A DNA stretch of 64,000 nt from QZLE01 sp033852135 (GCA_033852135.1 JAWSVB010000017.1:98814-162813), one strand, 5' to 3'. Counted from the stretch's first letter, positions 1 through 9,360 are shown. Notes: generated from the sequence alone by a model not told the origin. Numbers and translations are program-made.

Positions 1-463
1 CTAATTCAGCTTTGGCTGCAGCTAAATTGGTTTCGGTGGAAAAGTTCTTTTTTTGCAGTTTTTGCGCAACCTTATATTCAAGCTTATATCTTTCAAGGCT
101 TGCTTTAGCCTCAAGTTTTCTCTTGATTCGGTCATCCATCTCAATTTTAAAAAGAACATCACCTTTTTCAACTTTTCCCCCTTTAGATACCAGCTTTTTA
201 AGTAGTTTTCCCGATGTTTCAGCTTTTACCTCTATAGCCTTAGACGGCTTTGTTGTAGCAGTAACGCATATCTTCGGTGAGAATTTCTCTTGTTTAATCA
301 AACGGCTTCTAACCTGTTTTGTTACCTCTTCCGGAGGTTTTACCATCGGTTTATCATCAACTGGCTCAGATGAATATGCTCCAGATGCAATCCATATGGT
401 TAGGAACATAGCAATAAATATGGCGATTATAATAGATTGATTGGCTTTGATAGCTTTAAGCAT
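1..463 (-). CDS. RND efflux periplasmic adaptor (membrane fusion protein), N-terminal part
   Basis: The gene runs off the left edge, so only the first 154 codons are present; they were translated by hand from the ATG at 463. The N-terminus has one hydrophobic segment (residues 11-26, ending IASGAYS) that looks like a signal peptide or anchor. It is followed by a biotinyl-lipoyl-like strand (AIEVKAETSGKLLKKLVSKG, then GGKVEKGDVLFKIEMDDR) and the start of an alpha-helical hairpin rich in Lys, Glu and Ala. This order is typical of HlyD/AcrA-type adaptors that link an inner-membrane RND pump to an outer-membrane channel. The pump gene would be expected downstream, outside the window. The substrate cannot be judged. 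Confidence 0.85.
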   Translation of the reverse strand, partial: MLKAIKANQSIIIAIFIAMFLTIWIASGAYSSEPVDDKPMVKPPEEVTKQVRSRLIKQEKFSPKICVTATTKPSKAIEVKAETSGKLLKKLVSKGGKVEKGDVLFKIEMDDRIKRKLEAKASLERYKLEYKVAQKLQKKNFSTETNLAAAKAEL

Positions 464-522
464 AATGGCACCTTTTACCTTGCGCCTGTTAAGTTGCTTA
501 TTGGTAGTTTAACTACCGCTAA

Positions 523-1329
523 CTATGCAATATTTAAGTCAGGCTCAACTTGTGATTTAGATTTAATAATAGAACATATATAAGAGAAAACGGATTCGAT
601 ACGTGTATTCTCAGGTAAAGTTTCACGAATCATTTGCAAGTATTCTCGTTCTGCAATTAATTGGGCGGTTTTGCTGAAATTAATGTCAAATACCCAACTA
701 AGCTGTAACAATTTGAAGTCATTTAGTGACTGAAGTTCATTATAACGGAAAGATTTGTGAGAAAAAATACAATTTATTGCGCTGTCGGAAATATGGTCGT
801 TGTCATCTAACTCAAGTTCTATAGTCACGTTGGATTTAGAATCTCGACTTTTATAATGCTCAGTAACTACTCGATAGATATCTAGTTTGTCGGCATCACG
901 TAATAAAGATAAAAATAGGTTTGATTGTTGTGCTAGGCCGTTAGGTAGAATATGGGAATTGTGAAAGCGAACAGCATCGAATACTGTTTGTTTTTCATCT
1001 GCATCGATGCAATCTAAAATATTTTCCTGTTGTAATATATTGGAACCAAATTCCCCGTGATTAACTGAGCGTGAATCTGCAAATGTACGATATTGTTCAA
1101 ACTGTTTAAATCTACCTATGTCATGCAGAAGTCCAATGGCTTCGGCAAGATTTAAGCCTTTATGGTTCAGTTCTATGCTTTTGCCAATGGCGACAATCTC
1201 TTTGCTAACCTTCCATGAGTGAATCTCTTTTAGACCGATGGTTTTTTTCCAGTCAGGAATGCGATAGCGGAAAGAACGGACGTATTTCGAGAATTTAGAT
1301 TTTATATCCTCTAATTGTTCATTTTCCAT
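523..1329 (-). CDS. HD-domain phosphohydrolase family protein
   Basis: A 268-residue cytosolic protein with the metal-binding pattern of the HD superfamily: H37, the H69-D70 doublet in GLLHDIGRF, H91 in NHGEFG, and a later Asp in RDADKLDIYR. HD proteins usually hydrolyse phosphate esters of nucleotides or related metabolites; the substrate here is unknown. It lies 40 bp downstream of the radical SAM gene on the same strand, so the two may be cotranscribed. No second catalytic domain (GGDEF, EAL, response receiver) is visible, and the C-terminal 100 residues have no motif I recognise. Confidence is high for the fold, low for any specific reaction. Confidence 0.75.
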   Translation of the reverse strand: MENEQLEDIKSKFSKYVRSFRYRIPDWKKTIGLKEIHSWKVSKEIVAIGKSIELNHKGLNLAEAIGLLHDIGRFKQFEQYRTFADSRSVNHGEFGSNILQQENILDCIDADEKQTVFDAVRFHNSHILPNGLAQQSNLFLSLLRDADKLDIYRVVTEHYKSRDSKSNVTIELELDDNDHISDSAINCIFSHKSFRYNELQSLNDFKLLQLSWVFDINFSKTAQLIAEREYLQMIRETLPENTRIESVFSYICSIIKSKSQVEPDLNIA

Positions 1330-1369
1330 AATGCAATTCCATTCCTATGACTATCGTCAGCTAATCCCT

Positions 1370-1972
1370 TTAACCAACGTTGTCTAGAGTTCTCTTTCTA
1401 AATTTTACATGACGCTCTAAAGCGAGTTTTTCACAAGCTGCTATGTCTACACCTTCAAGGCCTTCAATTGCCGAAGCAGTGACATCGTTAATATATTTTG
1501 GAGCAAGCTCAACAAAGTCTAACATCGCTTGGTAAGAGCCAATCATCGCTGGTTGGCAGTGCTTGTTGTAAACGTCTTCATTTTGAGCATTCATAGAGAT
1601 TGATAATGCATCTACACACTTTCCAAGTTCAGGGAGCACGTTACGTTTGTATACAAGATTAGCCAGCCCATCAGTATTGACGCGAATCTTGCCGCCATTT
1701 TCTTTTACCCAGCAGGAAATTTCTATAAGTTCCTTCAGGCGTAGAGTAGGCTCGCCAAAACCACAGAAAACTATTTCCGTAAATTTGGCTGGATCACCAA
1801 TGGCAGCGATATAATCCTTTACATTCTTTTTTTCATGCAGAGAAAGATCGTATTGATGTACAGTTGGGTGCCCTTGAGTTTTTGGGCAGAATTGACACTT
1901 AAGCGTGCAGCTACTGCTGAGATTTATATAACGACGATCTTCAATATCGTAAACCAAAATATCTTGTGACAT
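1370..1972 (-). CDS. small radical SAM protein (TatD-linked type)
   Basis: A 200-residue protein with the radical SAM cluster motif C22-x3-C26-x2-C29 (SCTLKCQFCP). It then has a GFGEPTLR segment (SAM-binding GGE-like motif) and VNTDGLAN, as in the compact family annotated as TatD-linked radical SAM proteins. Such enzymes use a 4Fe-4S cluster and S-adenosylmethionine to start radical chemistry; the substrate of this family is not established to my knowledge. No tatD is adjacent here, so the family name should be treated with care. It has no C-terminal auxiliary-cluster domain and its length fits the family. It precedes the HD gene by 40 bp. Confidence 0.75.
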   Translation of the reverse strand: MSQDILVYDIEDRRYINLSSSCTLKCQFCPKTQGHPTVHQYDLSLHEKKNVKDYIAAIGDPAKFTEIVFCGFGEPTLRLKELIEISCWVKENGGKIRVNTDGLANLVYKRNVLPELGKCVDALSISMNAQNEDVYNKHCQPAMIGSYQAMLDFVELAPKYINDVTASAIEGLEGVDIAACEKLALERHVKFRKRTLDNVG

Positions 1973-2167
1973 ATAAACCTCTGAGTACTTTATAGTTATG
2001 TCTTAGCAAGGTTTTAAATTAACGCTGCATTGCAGCAACTATAGCATAATGATAGCTATAAAACTATTCTAAAGCCAGGTCGATGTAATGATGTGAGTTT
2101 ATTAAAACCAATGACTTATGCGCTTAGTTGCCTTTGAATAGTTTGGTTCTAAGGGCAATTGTTTAAC

Positions 2168-3193
2168 TTAAATAATTGTCCACTCAATCTCTTTACCAGC
2201 AAAAAATGGCACCACTGAGCTATCACCAAATGGATATGAGTCGGTTATAGTCTGTGGCTCTTTGCTTAGTGTGATCTTTTCTGAATTGCGCTCAAGATCA
2301 TAATAACCTGCACCGTAAAAACTCATAAATGCTTCTAATTTATCTAATGCCCCAGCTTTATCAAATGCCTCGCAATAAAGTTCAATTGCAGCGTGGGCGG
2401 TAAAAATTCCTGCAGAAGCGCCGACTTTTATTTTGTTCTCAACAGGGTGTGGCGCGCTATCGGTTCCAGCAAAAAATTGTGGGTTGCCAGATGTTGCTGC
2501 TTGAATTAGTGCATCTCGATCTGCAAAGGTTTTAGCAATTGGTAGGCAATAGTGATGCGGGTTTATTCCAGCATTGAAAATATCGTTACGGGTTATAAAT
2601 AAGTGGTGTGCAGTTATGGTGCAGCCAATGTTATTCGATGCTGCTTCAACAAATTGCACCATATCCTTGGTGGTTGCGTGTTCGCAGACAATTTTTAATT
2701 CAGGGAAGTTCTTAGCCAGATAGGTCAGCTCTCTATCGATAAAAACCTTTTCACGGTCGAAGATATCCACATCAGGGTCAGTTACTTCGCCATGAATTGA
2801 GAGTGGAAGCCCAATCTCTTGCAGTAGTTCTAAGTTTGCAGTGCAGTTTTTAATTGCTGAAACACCATGCTCTGAATTAGTTGTTGCACCGGCAGGGTAG
2901 TATTTTACTGCTGCAAAACCAAGTTCTTGTGCACGCCTTATCTCATCTGCAGATATGTTTTCAGTTAAATAGAGAGTCATTAATGGGGAAAAGCTTTTAT
3001 CCTCTACAGCATCCATTATCCTTTGTTTGTATTCCAGCGCGGCATTGACAGTGGTAACTGGTGGAGCAATATTGGGCATAATCATTGCGCGCGCAAAGGT
3101 TTTAGCGCTGTGATTAACTACAGAAGCCATGGCGTCACCATCACGTAGATGGAGGTGGAAATCGTCTGGTTTGGTGATTGTTATGCTGTTCAT
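2168..3193 (-). CDS. pyrC: dihydroorotase
   Basis: Class II dihydroorotase, catalysing reversible cyclisation of carbamoyl aspartate to dihydroorotate in pyrimidine synthesis. The protein opens MNSITITKPDDFHLHLRDG, where the HLH pair (H13, H15) is a zinc ligand pair. AAVKYYPAG holds the lysine that is carbamylated in the family. HGEVTDPDVD and CEHATTKDMV supply further metal-binding histidines, and AGTDSAPH carries the catalytic Asp. An upstream in-frame ATG at 3214 would add seven residues. I prefer 3193 because AGGA lies 8 nt before it and the family starts there. The length, 341 residues, is normal. It is divergent from argG. Confidence 0.95.
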   Translation of the reverse strand: MNSITITKPDDFHLHLRDGDAMASVVNHSAKTFARAMIMPNIAPPVTTVNAALEYKQRIMDAVEDKSFSPLMTLYLTENISADEIRRAQELGFAAVKYYPAGATTNSEHGVSAIKNCTANLELLQEIGLPLSIHGEVTDPDVDIFDREKVFIDRELTYLAKNFPELKIVCEHATTKDMVQFVEAASNNIGCTITAHHLFITRNDIFNAGINPHHYCLPIAKTFADRDALIQAATSGNPQFFAGTDSAPHPVENKIKVGASAGIFTAHAAIELYCEAFDKAGALDKLEAFMSFYGAGYYDLERNSEKITLSKEPQTITDSYPFGDSSVVPFFAGKEIEWTII

Positions 3194-3328
3194 TGTTTTA
3201 TCCTGAAGAAACATTCAAGTTAAATGGTTCTGAAATGTGAATATTTTGGTATCATACCCCCTGATCGCGAAGATATGAAGTAGGAACATATCGCATTCCG
3301 TAAATCTAATTTCTGGAGTTAATTTTCG

Positions 3329-4543
3329 ATGTCCAAGGTTAAAAAAGTCGTATTGGCGTATTCAGGTGGTCTGGATACATCTGTAATTTTGAAATGGTTA
3401 CAAGAAACATATGATTGTGAAGTAGTTACTTTCACCGCTGATATAGGTCAGAGGGGTGAGGTTGAGCCAGCGCGTAAGAAAGCTGAAGCGCTAGGTATTC
3501 AAGAGATCTACATAGATGACCTTTGTGAAGAGTTTGCTCGAGATTTCGTATTCCCAATGTTCCGTGCTAATGCCATTTATGAAGGTGAATACCTACTTGG
3601 AACATCTATCGCACGCCCATTAATTTCTAAAAGACAAATTGAGATCGCTAGAGAAACTGGTGCAGATGCAGTTTGTCACGGTGCGACTGGCAAGGGTAAT
3701 GATCAGGTGCGTTTCGAACTAGGCTACTACGGTCTAAACCCAGATATTAAAGTTATTGCTCCTTGGCGCGAATGGGATCTTATGTCACGTGAGAAGATGC
3801 TTGCTTATGCAGATACTCATGGTATCGAGATTGAGCAAAAGCGTGGTAAAAAATCTCCATACTCAATGGATGCAAATTTACTGCATATCTCATATGAAGG
3901 TGGAATATTAGAAGATCCTTGGGCAGAGCCAGAAGAGGATATGTGGAGATGGACAGTTTCTCCAGAAGCTGCTCCAGATAAAGCTACCTATATCGAATTG
4001 ACCTACGAAAAAGGTGATGTTGTTGCGATTGACGGTGTTGCTAAAACTCCAGCTCAAGTTCTAAGTGAATTGAATGAGATTGCTGGTGCAAATGGTATTG
4101 GTCGTTTGGATATTGTTGAGAACAGATATGTTGGTATGAAGTCACGTGGATGCTACGAAACACCAGCAGGCACAGTGATGTTGAAAGCGCATCGTGCTAT
4201 TGAATCACTAACGCTTGATCGTGAAGCAGCTCACCTGAAAGACGAGATCATGCCTAAGTATGCATCTATGATCTACAACGGCTACTGGTGGAGTGAAGAG
4301 CGCAAGATGCTGCAGGCAATGATTGATACTTCGCAAGAGTCAGTTAATGGTGTGGTAAAACTTAAGCTATATAAAGGCAATGTAATCGTTGTAGGTAGAC
4401 AGTCTGAAACAGATAGTTTGTTTGATGAAGATATTGCAACATTTGAAGATGATGCAGGTGCTTATGATCAATCAGATGCACATGGTTTTATCAAACTTAA
4501 TGCATTGCGTCTTAAGCTTGCTTCAAAAAAGAAGTCAAAATAA
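3329..4543 (+). CDS. argG: argininosuccinate synthase
   Basis: A 404-residue enzyme that condenses citrulline and aspartate with ATP to give argininosuccinate, the penultimate step of arginine synthesis. The N-terminal nucleotide-binding P-loop variant AYSGGLDTSVILKWL, the citrulline/aspartate-binding CHGATGKGNDQVRFE and PWREWDL are all present and intact. The gene stands alone, preceded by a 115-bp region shared with divergent pyrC and followed by a terminator hairpin near 4690. argC lies 54 kb away in this window, so arginine genes are scattered. The ATG at 3329 follows TCTGGAGTTAATTTTCG, with GGAG as ribosome binding site. Confidence 0.97.
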   Translation: MSKVKKVVLAYSGGLDTSVILKWLQETYDCEVVTFTADIGQRGEVEPARKKAEALGIQEIYIDDLCEEFARDFVFPMFRANAIYEGEYLLGTSIARPLISKRQIEIARETGADAVCHGATGKGNDQVRFELGYYGLNPDIKVIAPWREWDLMSREKMLAYADTHGIEIEQKRGKKSPYSMDANLLHISYEGGILEDPWAEPEEDMWRWTVSPEAAPDKATYIELTYEKGDVVAIDGVAKTPAQVLSELNEIAGANGIGRLDIVENRYVGMKSRGCYETPAGTVMLKAHRAIESLTLDREAAHLKDEIMPKYASMIYNGYWWSEERKMLQAMIDTSQESVNGVVKLKLYKGNVIVVGRQSETDSLFDEDIATFEDDAGAYDQSDAHGFIKLNALRLKLASKKKSK

Positions 4544-4632
4544 AGTTACTGCGCTCGTGACGCTTGAATAGTTTTATTCCAATTTTTGCAAGCTTGCTGC
4601 TGTTGGGAAAGAGAAAACAGTTCAACGTAACA

Positions 4633-4656
4633 TCATGCCGGCATTCGTCGGCATGA
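4633..4656. repeat. REP-like palindrome
   Basis: Arms TCATGCCG and CGGCATGA are perfectly complementary around an 8-nt centre. The core resembles the short extragenic palindromes of the CGTCATGCCGGC type scattered through many proteobacterial genomes. It lies between argG and its likely terminator. Confidence 0.55.
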
Positions 4657-4689
4657 CGAAAGTTTTAAATAAGTAGATAGAAAAATGTA

Positions 4690-4713
4690 GGGTGGGCAAT
4701 GCCCGCCCTTTTT
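4690..4713 (+). terminator. intrinsic terminator downstream of argG
   Basis: GGGTGGGC and GCCCGCCC pair (one T-G wobble) around loop AAT and are followed by TTTTTATT. This is a strong rho-independent terminator between argG and mutL. The TAGGGTGGGC core also resembles a common dispersed bacterial repeat. Confidence 0.8.
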
Positions 4714-4747
4714 ATTGTAAGTCGGATAAATGGAGTCATAGTCTTCA

Positions 4748-6601
4748 ATGGCAAAAAGAATAAATGCTCTTGACCCACAACTAATAAATCAGATCGCTGC
4801 TGGCGAGGTGATTGAACGTCCAGCTTCTGTGGTTAAAGAACTTTTAGAAAACAGTCTTGATGCTGGGTCTACCCGTATCGACATAGATATTGAAGAGGGT
4901 GGGAAAAAACTTATCCGCATCCGTGATAACGGTCATGGGATTGCCAATGAAGATCTTGAGCTAGCCCTATCGCGTCACGCAACCAGTAAGGTGCGAATTC
5001 TTGATGATCTGGAGCGGATAAGTAGCCTTGGGTTTCGTGGTGAGGCGCTTCCAAGTATTAGTTCAGTTTCCCGGATGAAGATCACTTCACAAGATGAAGA
5101 TAGTGAAAATGCGTGGTCAATTACCGGTGATGGTAGTCAGACAGGGAATGAGTTAACCCCTGCATCGCATCCGCAAGGTACCACCATCGAGGTGCGAGAC
5201 CTGTTTTATAATGTTCCTGCGCGCCGCAAATTTTTACGTGCGGATAAAACAGAGTTTAATCACATCAAAGATGTTATCGATAAGATAGCTCTAAGTCGTT
5301 TTGGTATCGACATCAACCTGAATCATCATGGTAAAAAGATATCAAACTATAGAGGTGGTGCTAATGCTGATTCTGAAGCACGCCGCGTTGCTGAAGTATG
5401 TGGTAAGCCATTTGTTGAGAGTGCGATAAAAATTAGTTTTGCCGCTGCTGGACTAAACCTTGAAGGGTGGGTGGCCAAGCCAACCTTCTCCCGTAGCCAG
5501 GCTGATCTGCAATACTTTTTTGTAAACGGAAGAATAGTGCGTGATAAGTTGATAGTGCATGCAATTCGTCAGGCATACAAAGATGTAATGTATTCTGGGC
5601 GCCACCCAGCATTCGTACTCTATTTACAATTACCTCCTGAACTAGTTGATGTAAACGCACACCCAACTAAGCACGAGGTGCGCTTCCGCGAATCACGTTT
5701 AGTGCATGATTTTATCTTTCGTGCTATCCATAATTCGATTGCTGACCAGCGCCCTGCTCAAGAGCAGCCAACTCATTCGGTGACTGAAGCAGCGCAATAT
5801 CACTCTCAGCAAACAAAAGATGCTTTTGGTGGTGATGCCGTAGCAACTGATTTGGTTTCTGCCGCTGGTTTAGCTTCAAGCCCTGTTTCTCCAAATAAAT
5901 ATTCTAGTTTTAGTCAAAGCAGTATGGCTCTGCCAGTTAGAGAACAGATGGCTAGTTATGATCGCTTAACCCATGGATCTGCTGATGTGGAAATGTCTGC
6001 AGAAAATGGTTCAGAGGAGCATCCGCTTGGGTTTGCTTTAGGGCAACTGCACGGGATATACATTCTGGCGCAGAATAAAACAGGTTTGATTCTCATTGAT
6101 ATGCATGCAGCGCATGAACGTATCACCTATGAAAAAATGAAGGCAGAGTTTGAATCGAAAGCGATAGTTGCCCAGCCGTTATTGGTTCCTATCTCTATTG
6201 CAGTTAGTCGCAAAGAAGCAAATATAGTAGAAGAATCGAAAGAGTTTTTCCAAAATATTGGAATGGAAGTTGATCGCATGGGAACTGAAACCATTGTTGT
6301 GCGTCAGGTTCCTGCTTATCTTTATAAGGCTGATGCCGTTAAGTTGGTTAAGGATATCTTGTCGGATCTGATCGCTGATGGAGATTCTAATCGTGGGCGT
6401 GAAGCTATCAATTTGGTATTGGCGACAATGGCGTGTCATGGCTCTGTGCGAGCGCATCGTCAACTAACTATCCCAGAGATGAACTCCCTTCTGCGTCAGA
6501 TGGAGCAGACTGAGAGGATAGAACAGTGTAATCATGGTCGCCCAACTTGGACTCAGTTGAGCATGGATGATCTTGATAAGCTCTTTCTGCGTGGCAGGTA
6601 A
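4748..6601 (+). CDS. mutL: DNA mismatch repair protein MutL
   Basis: A 617-residue mismatch-repair matchmaker. The N-terminal GHKL ATPase is intact: the catalytic Glu is E31 in VVKELLENSLDAG, DNGHGI lies at 60-65, then ATSKV and GFRGEAL. A variable linker (about residues 335-425) leads to the C-terminal dimerisation domain. That domain has D451-M-H-A-x2-E-x4-E, then ACHGSVRAHR and QCNHGRP (593-599), the metal-site motifs of endonuclease-type MutL. This is the Pseudomonas-like form, not the nuclease-lacking E. coli form. It heads the mutL-miaA-hfq-hflXKC run, 21 bp before miaA. Confidence 0.97.
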   Translation: MAKRINALDPQLINQIAAGEVIERPASVVKELLENSLDAGSTRIDIDIEEGGKKLIRIRDNGHGIANEDLELALSRHATSKVRILDDLERISSLGFRGEALPSISSVSRMKITSQDEDSENAWSITGDGSQTGNELTPASHPQGTTIEVRDLFYNVPARRKFLRADKTEFNHIKDVIDKIALSRFGIDINLNHHGKKISNYRGGANADSEARRVAEVCGKPFVESAIKISFAAAGLNLEGWVAKPTFSRSQADLQYFFVNGRIVRDKLIVHAIRQAYKDVMYSGRHPAFVLYLQLPPELVDVNAHPTKHEVRFRESRLVHDFIFRAIHNSIADQRPAQEQPTHSVTEAAQYHSQQTKDAFGGDAVATDLVSAAGLASSPVSPNKYSSFSQSSMALPVREQMASYDRLTHGSADVEMSAENGSEEHPLGFALGQLHGIYILAQNKTGLILIDMHAAHERITYEKMKAEFESKAIVAQPLLVPISIAVSRKEANIVEESKEFFQNIGMEVDRMGTETIVVRQVPAYLYKADAVKLVKDILSDLIADGDSNRGREAINLVLATMACHGSVRAHRQLTIPEMNSLLRQMEQTERIEQCNHGRPTWTQLSMDDLDKLFLRGR

Positions 6602-6622
6602 ATGGTGAGTGGCAGATAATTT

Positions 6623-7552
6623 ATGAAGCAAAATGCAGCAATATTTATCATGGGACCTACTGCATCTGGTAAAACCGGTTTGGGTATCGAATTGGTAGAG
6701 AGGCTTAATGGCGAGATCATAAGTGTTGATTCAGCAATGGTCTACAAAGGCATGAATATCGGAACAGCAAAACCAACTAAAGAAGAACTTGCACGTGCAC
6801 CGCATCGTTTAATAGATATTATAGACCCAGCAGATGCATATTCAGCAGCAAATTTTCGTGAAGATGCTATTCGTGAAGCAAATGAAATTTTTGCCAAAGG
6901 AAAAGTTCCAATATTTGTCGGTGGGACAATGCTTTATTTCCGTGCTCTACAAAATGGCCTTTCTAACCTGCCACAAGCTGATGAAGCAATACGAGAAAAG
7001 CTTGAGCAAGAAGCTAAAGCGATTGGTTGGGACGGAATGCACCAACGGTTAGAGAAGATAGATCCAGCATCAGCAGCGCGTATCCACCCAAATGATCCAC
7101 AGCGAATACAGCGCGCACTCGAAGTATATGAAATAACCGGACGCCCTTTAACGCAACTATTTGCTGAAGAGGAGAAAGAGACTGCTCCATTTCCAGTGAT
7201 TAAATTAGCGCTGCAACCAGATGCGCGGGAAAAACTGCATAAAAAAATTGAGAAGAGGTTTATGCAGATGCTTGAACAGGGGTTTGTTGAAGAGGTTGAG
7301 CAGTTGCGTGCTCGCGGAGATCTGGATTTGAGCAAACCAGCTATGCGGGCAGTTGGGTATCGTCAGGTGTGGGAATATCTTGCAGGTGATAGAACCTATG
7401 AAAACATGGTTGAAAAAGGTGTTACAGCTACAAGACAGCTGGCGAAAAGACAGGTGACGTGGCTACGAGCAGAAGAAAATCTGTCTTGGTTTGATAGTGA
7501 AGATACGCAACTTATTGAAAATGTATTGAGTTATGTTGCTAAATCGGTATAA
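6623..7552 (+). CDS. miaA: tRNA dimethylallyltransferase
   Basis: A 309-residue enzyme that transfers the dimethylallyl group to A37 of tRNAs reading UNN codons. P-loop GPTASGKTGLGIEL (residues 11-24), SVDSAMVYKGMNIGTAKP and VGGTMLYFRAL match the family. HPNDPQRIQRALEVYEITG and the later AVGYRQVWEYL and TRQLAKRQVTWLR complete it. The length is normal. It sits 21 bp after mutL in the canonical gammaproteobacterial order and is followed by a 223-bp gap before hfq that may hold the hfq promoter and a weak hairpin. Confidence 0.97.
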   Translation: MKQNAAIFIMGPTASGKTGLGIELVERLNGEIISVDSAMVYKGMNIGTAKPTKEELARAPHRLIDIIDPADAYSAANFREDAIREANEIFAKGKVPIFVGGTMLYFRALQNGLSNLPQADEAIREKLEQEAKAIGWDGMHQRLEKIDPASAARIHPNDPQRIQRALEVYEITGRPLTQLFAEEEKETAPFPVIKLALQPDAREKLHKKIEKRFMQMLEQGFVEEVEQLRARGDLDLSKPAMRAVGYRQVWEYLAGDRTYENMVEKGVTATRQLAKRQVTWLRAEENLSWFDSEDTQLIENVLSYVAKSV

Positions 7553-7687
7553 AATCACCTTTCACTTGAAAAAAACAATTTATCGAGCTGAATGCATTAT
7601 ATGTGCGCATTGATCATGGATGATTATTAATTGCTGCATATTCTGTTTATGAAAAAACGCCATAATGGATTGAAGGCGCATGAAAAT

Positions 7688-7705
7688 AAGCTTTATAGCT
7701 TTTTT
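7688..7705 (+). terminator. weak hairpin with T-run between miaA and hfq
   Basis: AAGCT and AGCTT pair around TTAT, followed by TTTT. The stem is only 5 bp, so it may attenuate rather than terminate. It lies 70 bp before hfq, whose strong AAAGGAG ribosome binding site follows. Confidence 0.3.
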
Positions 7706-7775
7706 GATTTTAGTTAATAGTTGAGGGGGATTCCTCTCTAAATAAGAAAAATATTCTTATAAAAGGAGAATAACA

Positions 7776-8054
7776 ATGGCCAAAGGTCAATCACTACAAG
7801 AGCCTTTTTTGAATGCACTACGTAAAGAACGTATTCAAGTTGCAATTTATTTAGTTAACGGTATCAAACTTCAAGGCGTGGTTGAATCATTCGACCAGTT
7901 CGTAGTTCTACTTAAAAATACAGTAGGCCAAATGGTTTATAAGCACGCAATCTCAACTATCGTTCCAGTTAGAAACGTTAAGTGGCAGGCACCAACTTCA
8001 GATGACCAACCTGCACCTAGCGGCGGTTCGCAGGGCGAGATTGGCAACAGATAA
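7776..8054 (+). CDS. hfq: RNA chaperone Hfq
   Basis: A 92-residue Sm-like hexameric RNA chaperone that pairs small RNAs with mRNAs. The Sm1 motif (SLQEPFLNALRKERIQVAIY) and Sm2 motif (MVYKHAISTIVP) are complete, with Q8 and F42-type RNA-binding positions recognisable, followed by a short Gly/Pro/Ser tail. A good AAAGGAG ribosome binding site precedes the ATG. Its end overlaps the preferred reading frame of hflX. Hfq is relevant to the candidate regulatory RNA near 43.4 kb, although Rsm-type RNAs act mainly through CsrA. Confidence 0.98.
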   Translation: MAKGQSLQEPFLNALRKERIQVAIYLVNGIKLQGVVESFDQFVVLLKNTVGQMVYKHAISTIVPVRNVKWQAPTSDDQPAPSGGSQGEIGNR

Positions 8055-9360
8055 TTCAAATACGCTGCAGCACTCAGCGACAGCTTTATTTGACCGCCCG
8101 CAGACAGGTGAACGGGCGGTTTTAGTTCAGGTTGATTTTGGTCAAGCAAATATTGAAGAAGACATCGAAGAGTTGTCTTCTTTAGCTATTTCTGCCGGAG
8201 CTGATCCTGTTGCTTTGCTGACTGCTAAGCGTAATGCCCCAGACGCAAGAATTTTTATAGGCAAAGGTAAGCTTGAAGAGTTAAAAACTACGGTTAAACT
8301 CGCAGAAGCTGATATTGTCTTATTTAATCATTCCCTTTCTCCGAGTCAGGAGAGAAACCTAGAAAAAGAACTTCAATGTAGAGTGCTTGATCGCGCAGGA
8401 TTGATCCTGGATATTTTTGCGCAACGAGCTAGAACCTTTGAAGGAAAGCTGCAGGTTGAACTGGCTCAATTGCGCCATATATCTACTCGACTGGTAAGAG
8501 GCTGGACTCACCTTGAAAGACAAAAAGGTGGAATTGGTTTACGTGGGCCGGGTGAAACGCAGTTAGAAACTGATAGACGTCTTCTTGGTATTCGAATCAA
8601 ACAACTGCGCAAGAAGCTGGAAAAAGTGCGTAAACAGCGTGACCAAGGTCGCCAATCAAGGTTAAAGCATGATCTTCCAACTGTAGCGCTAGTTGGTTAT
8701 ACCAATGCAGGTAAATCTACCCTGTTTAACTTTATCACTGAATCTGATGTTTATGTTGCTGACCAATTGTTTGCAACGTTAGATCCAACCCTGCGCAAAA
8801 TTCCACTAAATGAAACCGATTCGGTTATCTTGGCCGATACAGTAGGTTTTATTAGCCAGTTGCCGCATGAGCTTGTGGCAGCCTTTAGAGCAACGCTGGA
8901 AGAGACCAAAATGGCAAACTTGCTAATTCATGTGGTCGATGCCAATGACGAGATGCGTAATGAAAGGGTGCAGCAGGTAAATGAAGTTCTAACCGAGATA
9001 GGTGCCAATAAAATCCCACAGCTTATGGTGATGAACAAGATTGATACCATGAATATGGCGGCGCGTAAAGATGTTGACGAACTAGGCAAATCTAATATGG
9101 TTTGGCTTTCTGCTAAAACCGGAGAAGGTATTGATCTACTCAAAGAGGCGCTCACGGAACACCTAGGGCAGGAAAAAGTACACGGAGAAATAACCCTCAC
9201 CCCAGTTGATGGTAGAATTCGGGCAAAACTGTTTGCTTTAGATGCAGTTAGTGAAGAGAAAATATTAGAAGATGGTAGTTCAGTATTGACTATCATGACC
9301 TCAAAAAAGTCCTATAATCAATTATGTAAAGAGATTGGAGTTGAATTACAGCTTCAGTAA
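8002..9360 (+). CDS. hflX: ribosome-associated GTPase HflX
   Basis: GTPase that binds and splits ribosomes, especially after heat stress. The N-terminal HflX domain (ERAVLVQVDF...FIGKGKLEEL...LSPSQERNLE) is followed by the glycine-rich linker GGIGLRGPGETQLETDRR. The G domain has G1 GYTNAGKST, G3 DTVG, G4 NKID and G5 SAK. The start is uncertain: the ATG at 8002 would overlap hfq by 53 nt and add residues unlike the family. TTG at 8041 (after AGGGCGAG) overlaps by 14 nt and fits better, since family homology begins at LFDRP. It lies between hfq and hflKC as usual. Confidence 0.93.
   Translation: MTNLHLAAVRRARLATDNSNTLQHSATALFDRPQTGERAVLVQVDFGQANIEEDIEELSSLAISAGADPVALLTAKRNAPDARIFIGKGKLEELKTTVKLAEADIVLFNHSLSPSQERNLEKELQCRVLDRAGLILDIFAQRARTFEGKLQVELAQLRHISTRLVRGWTHLERQKGGIGLRGPGETQLETDRRLLGIRIKQLRKKLEKVRKQRDQGRQSRLKHDLPTVALVGYTNAGKSTLFNFITESDVYVADQLFATLDPTLRKIPLNETDSVILADTVGFISQLPHELVAAFRATLEETKMANLLIHVVDANDEMRNERVQQVNEVLTEIGANKIPQLMVMNKIDTMNMAARKDVDELGKSNMVWLSAKTGEGIDLLKEALTEHLGQEKVHGEITLTPVDGRIRAKLFALDAVSEEKILEDGSSVLTIMTSKKSYNQLCKEIGVELQLQ

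Noticed and set aside
12..440. 142-codon open frame on the plus strand
   Set aside because: It is the antisense of the truncated RND membrane fusion protein gene (1-463 minus), whose translation has clear adaptor-protein features.
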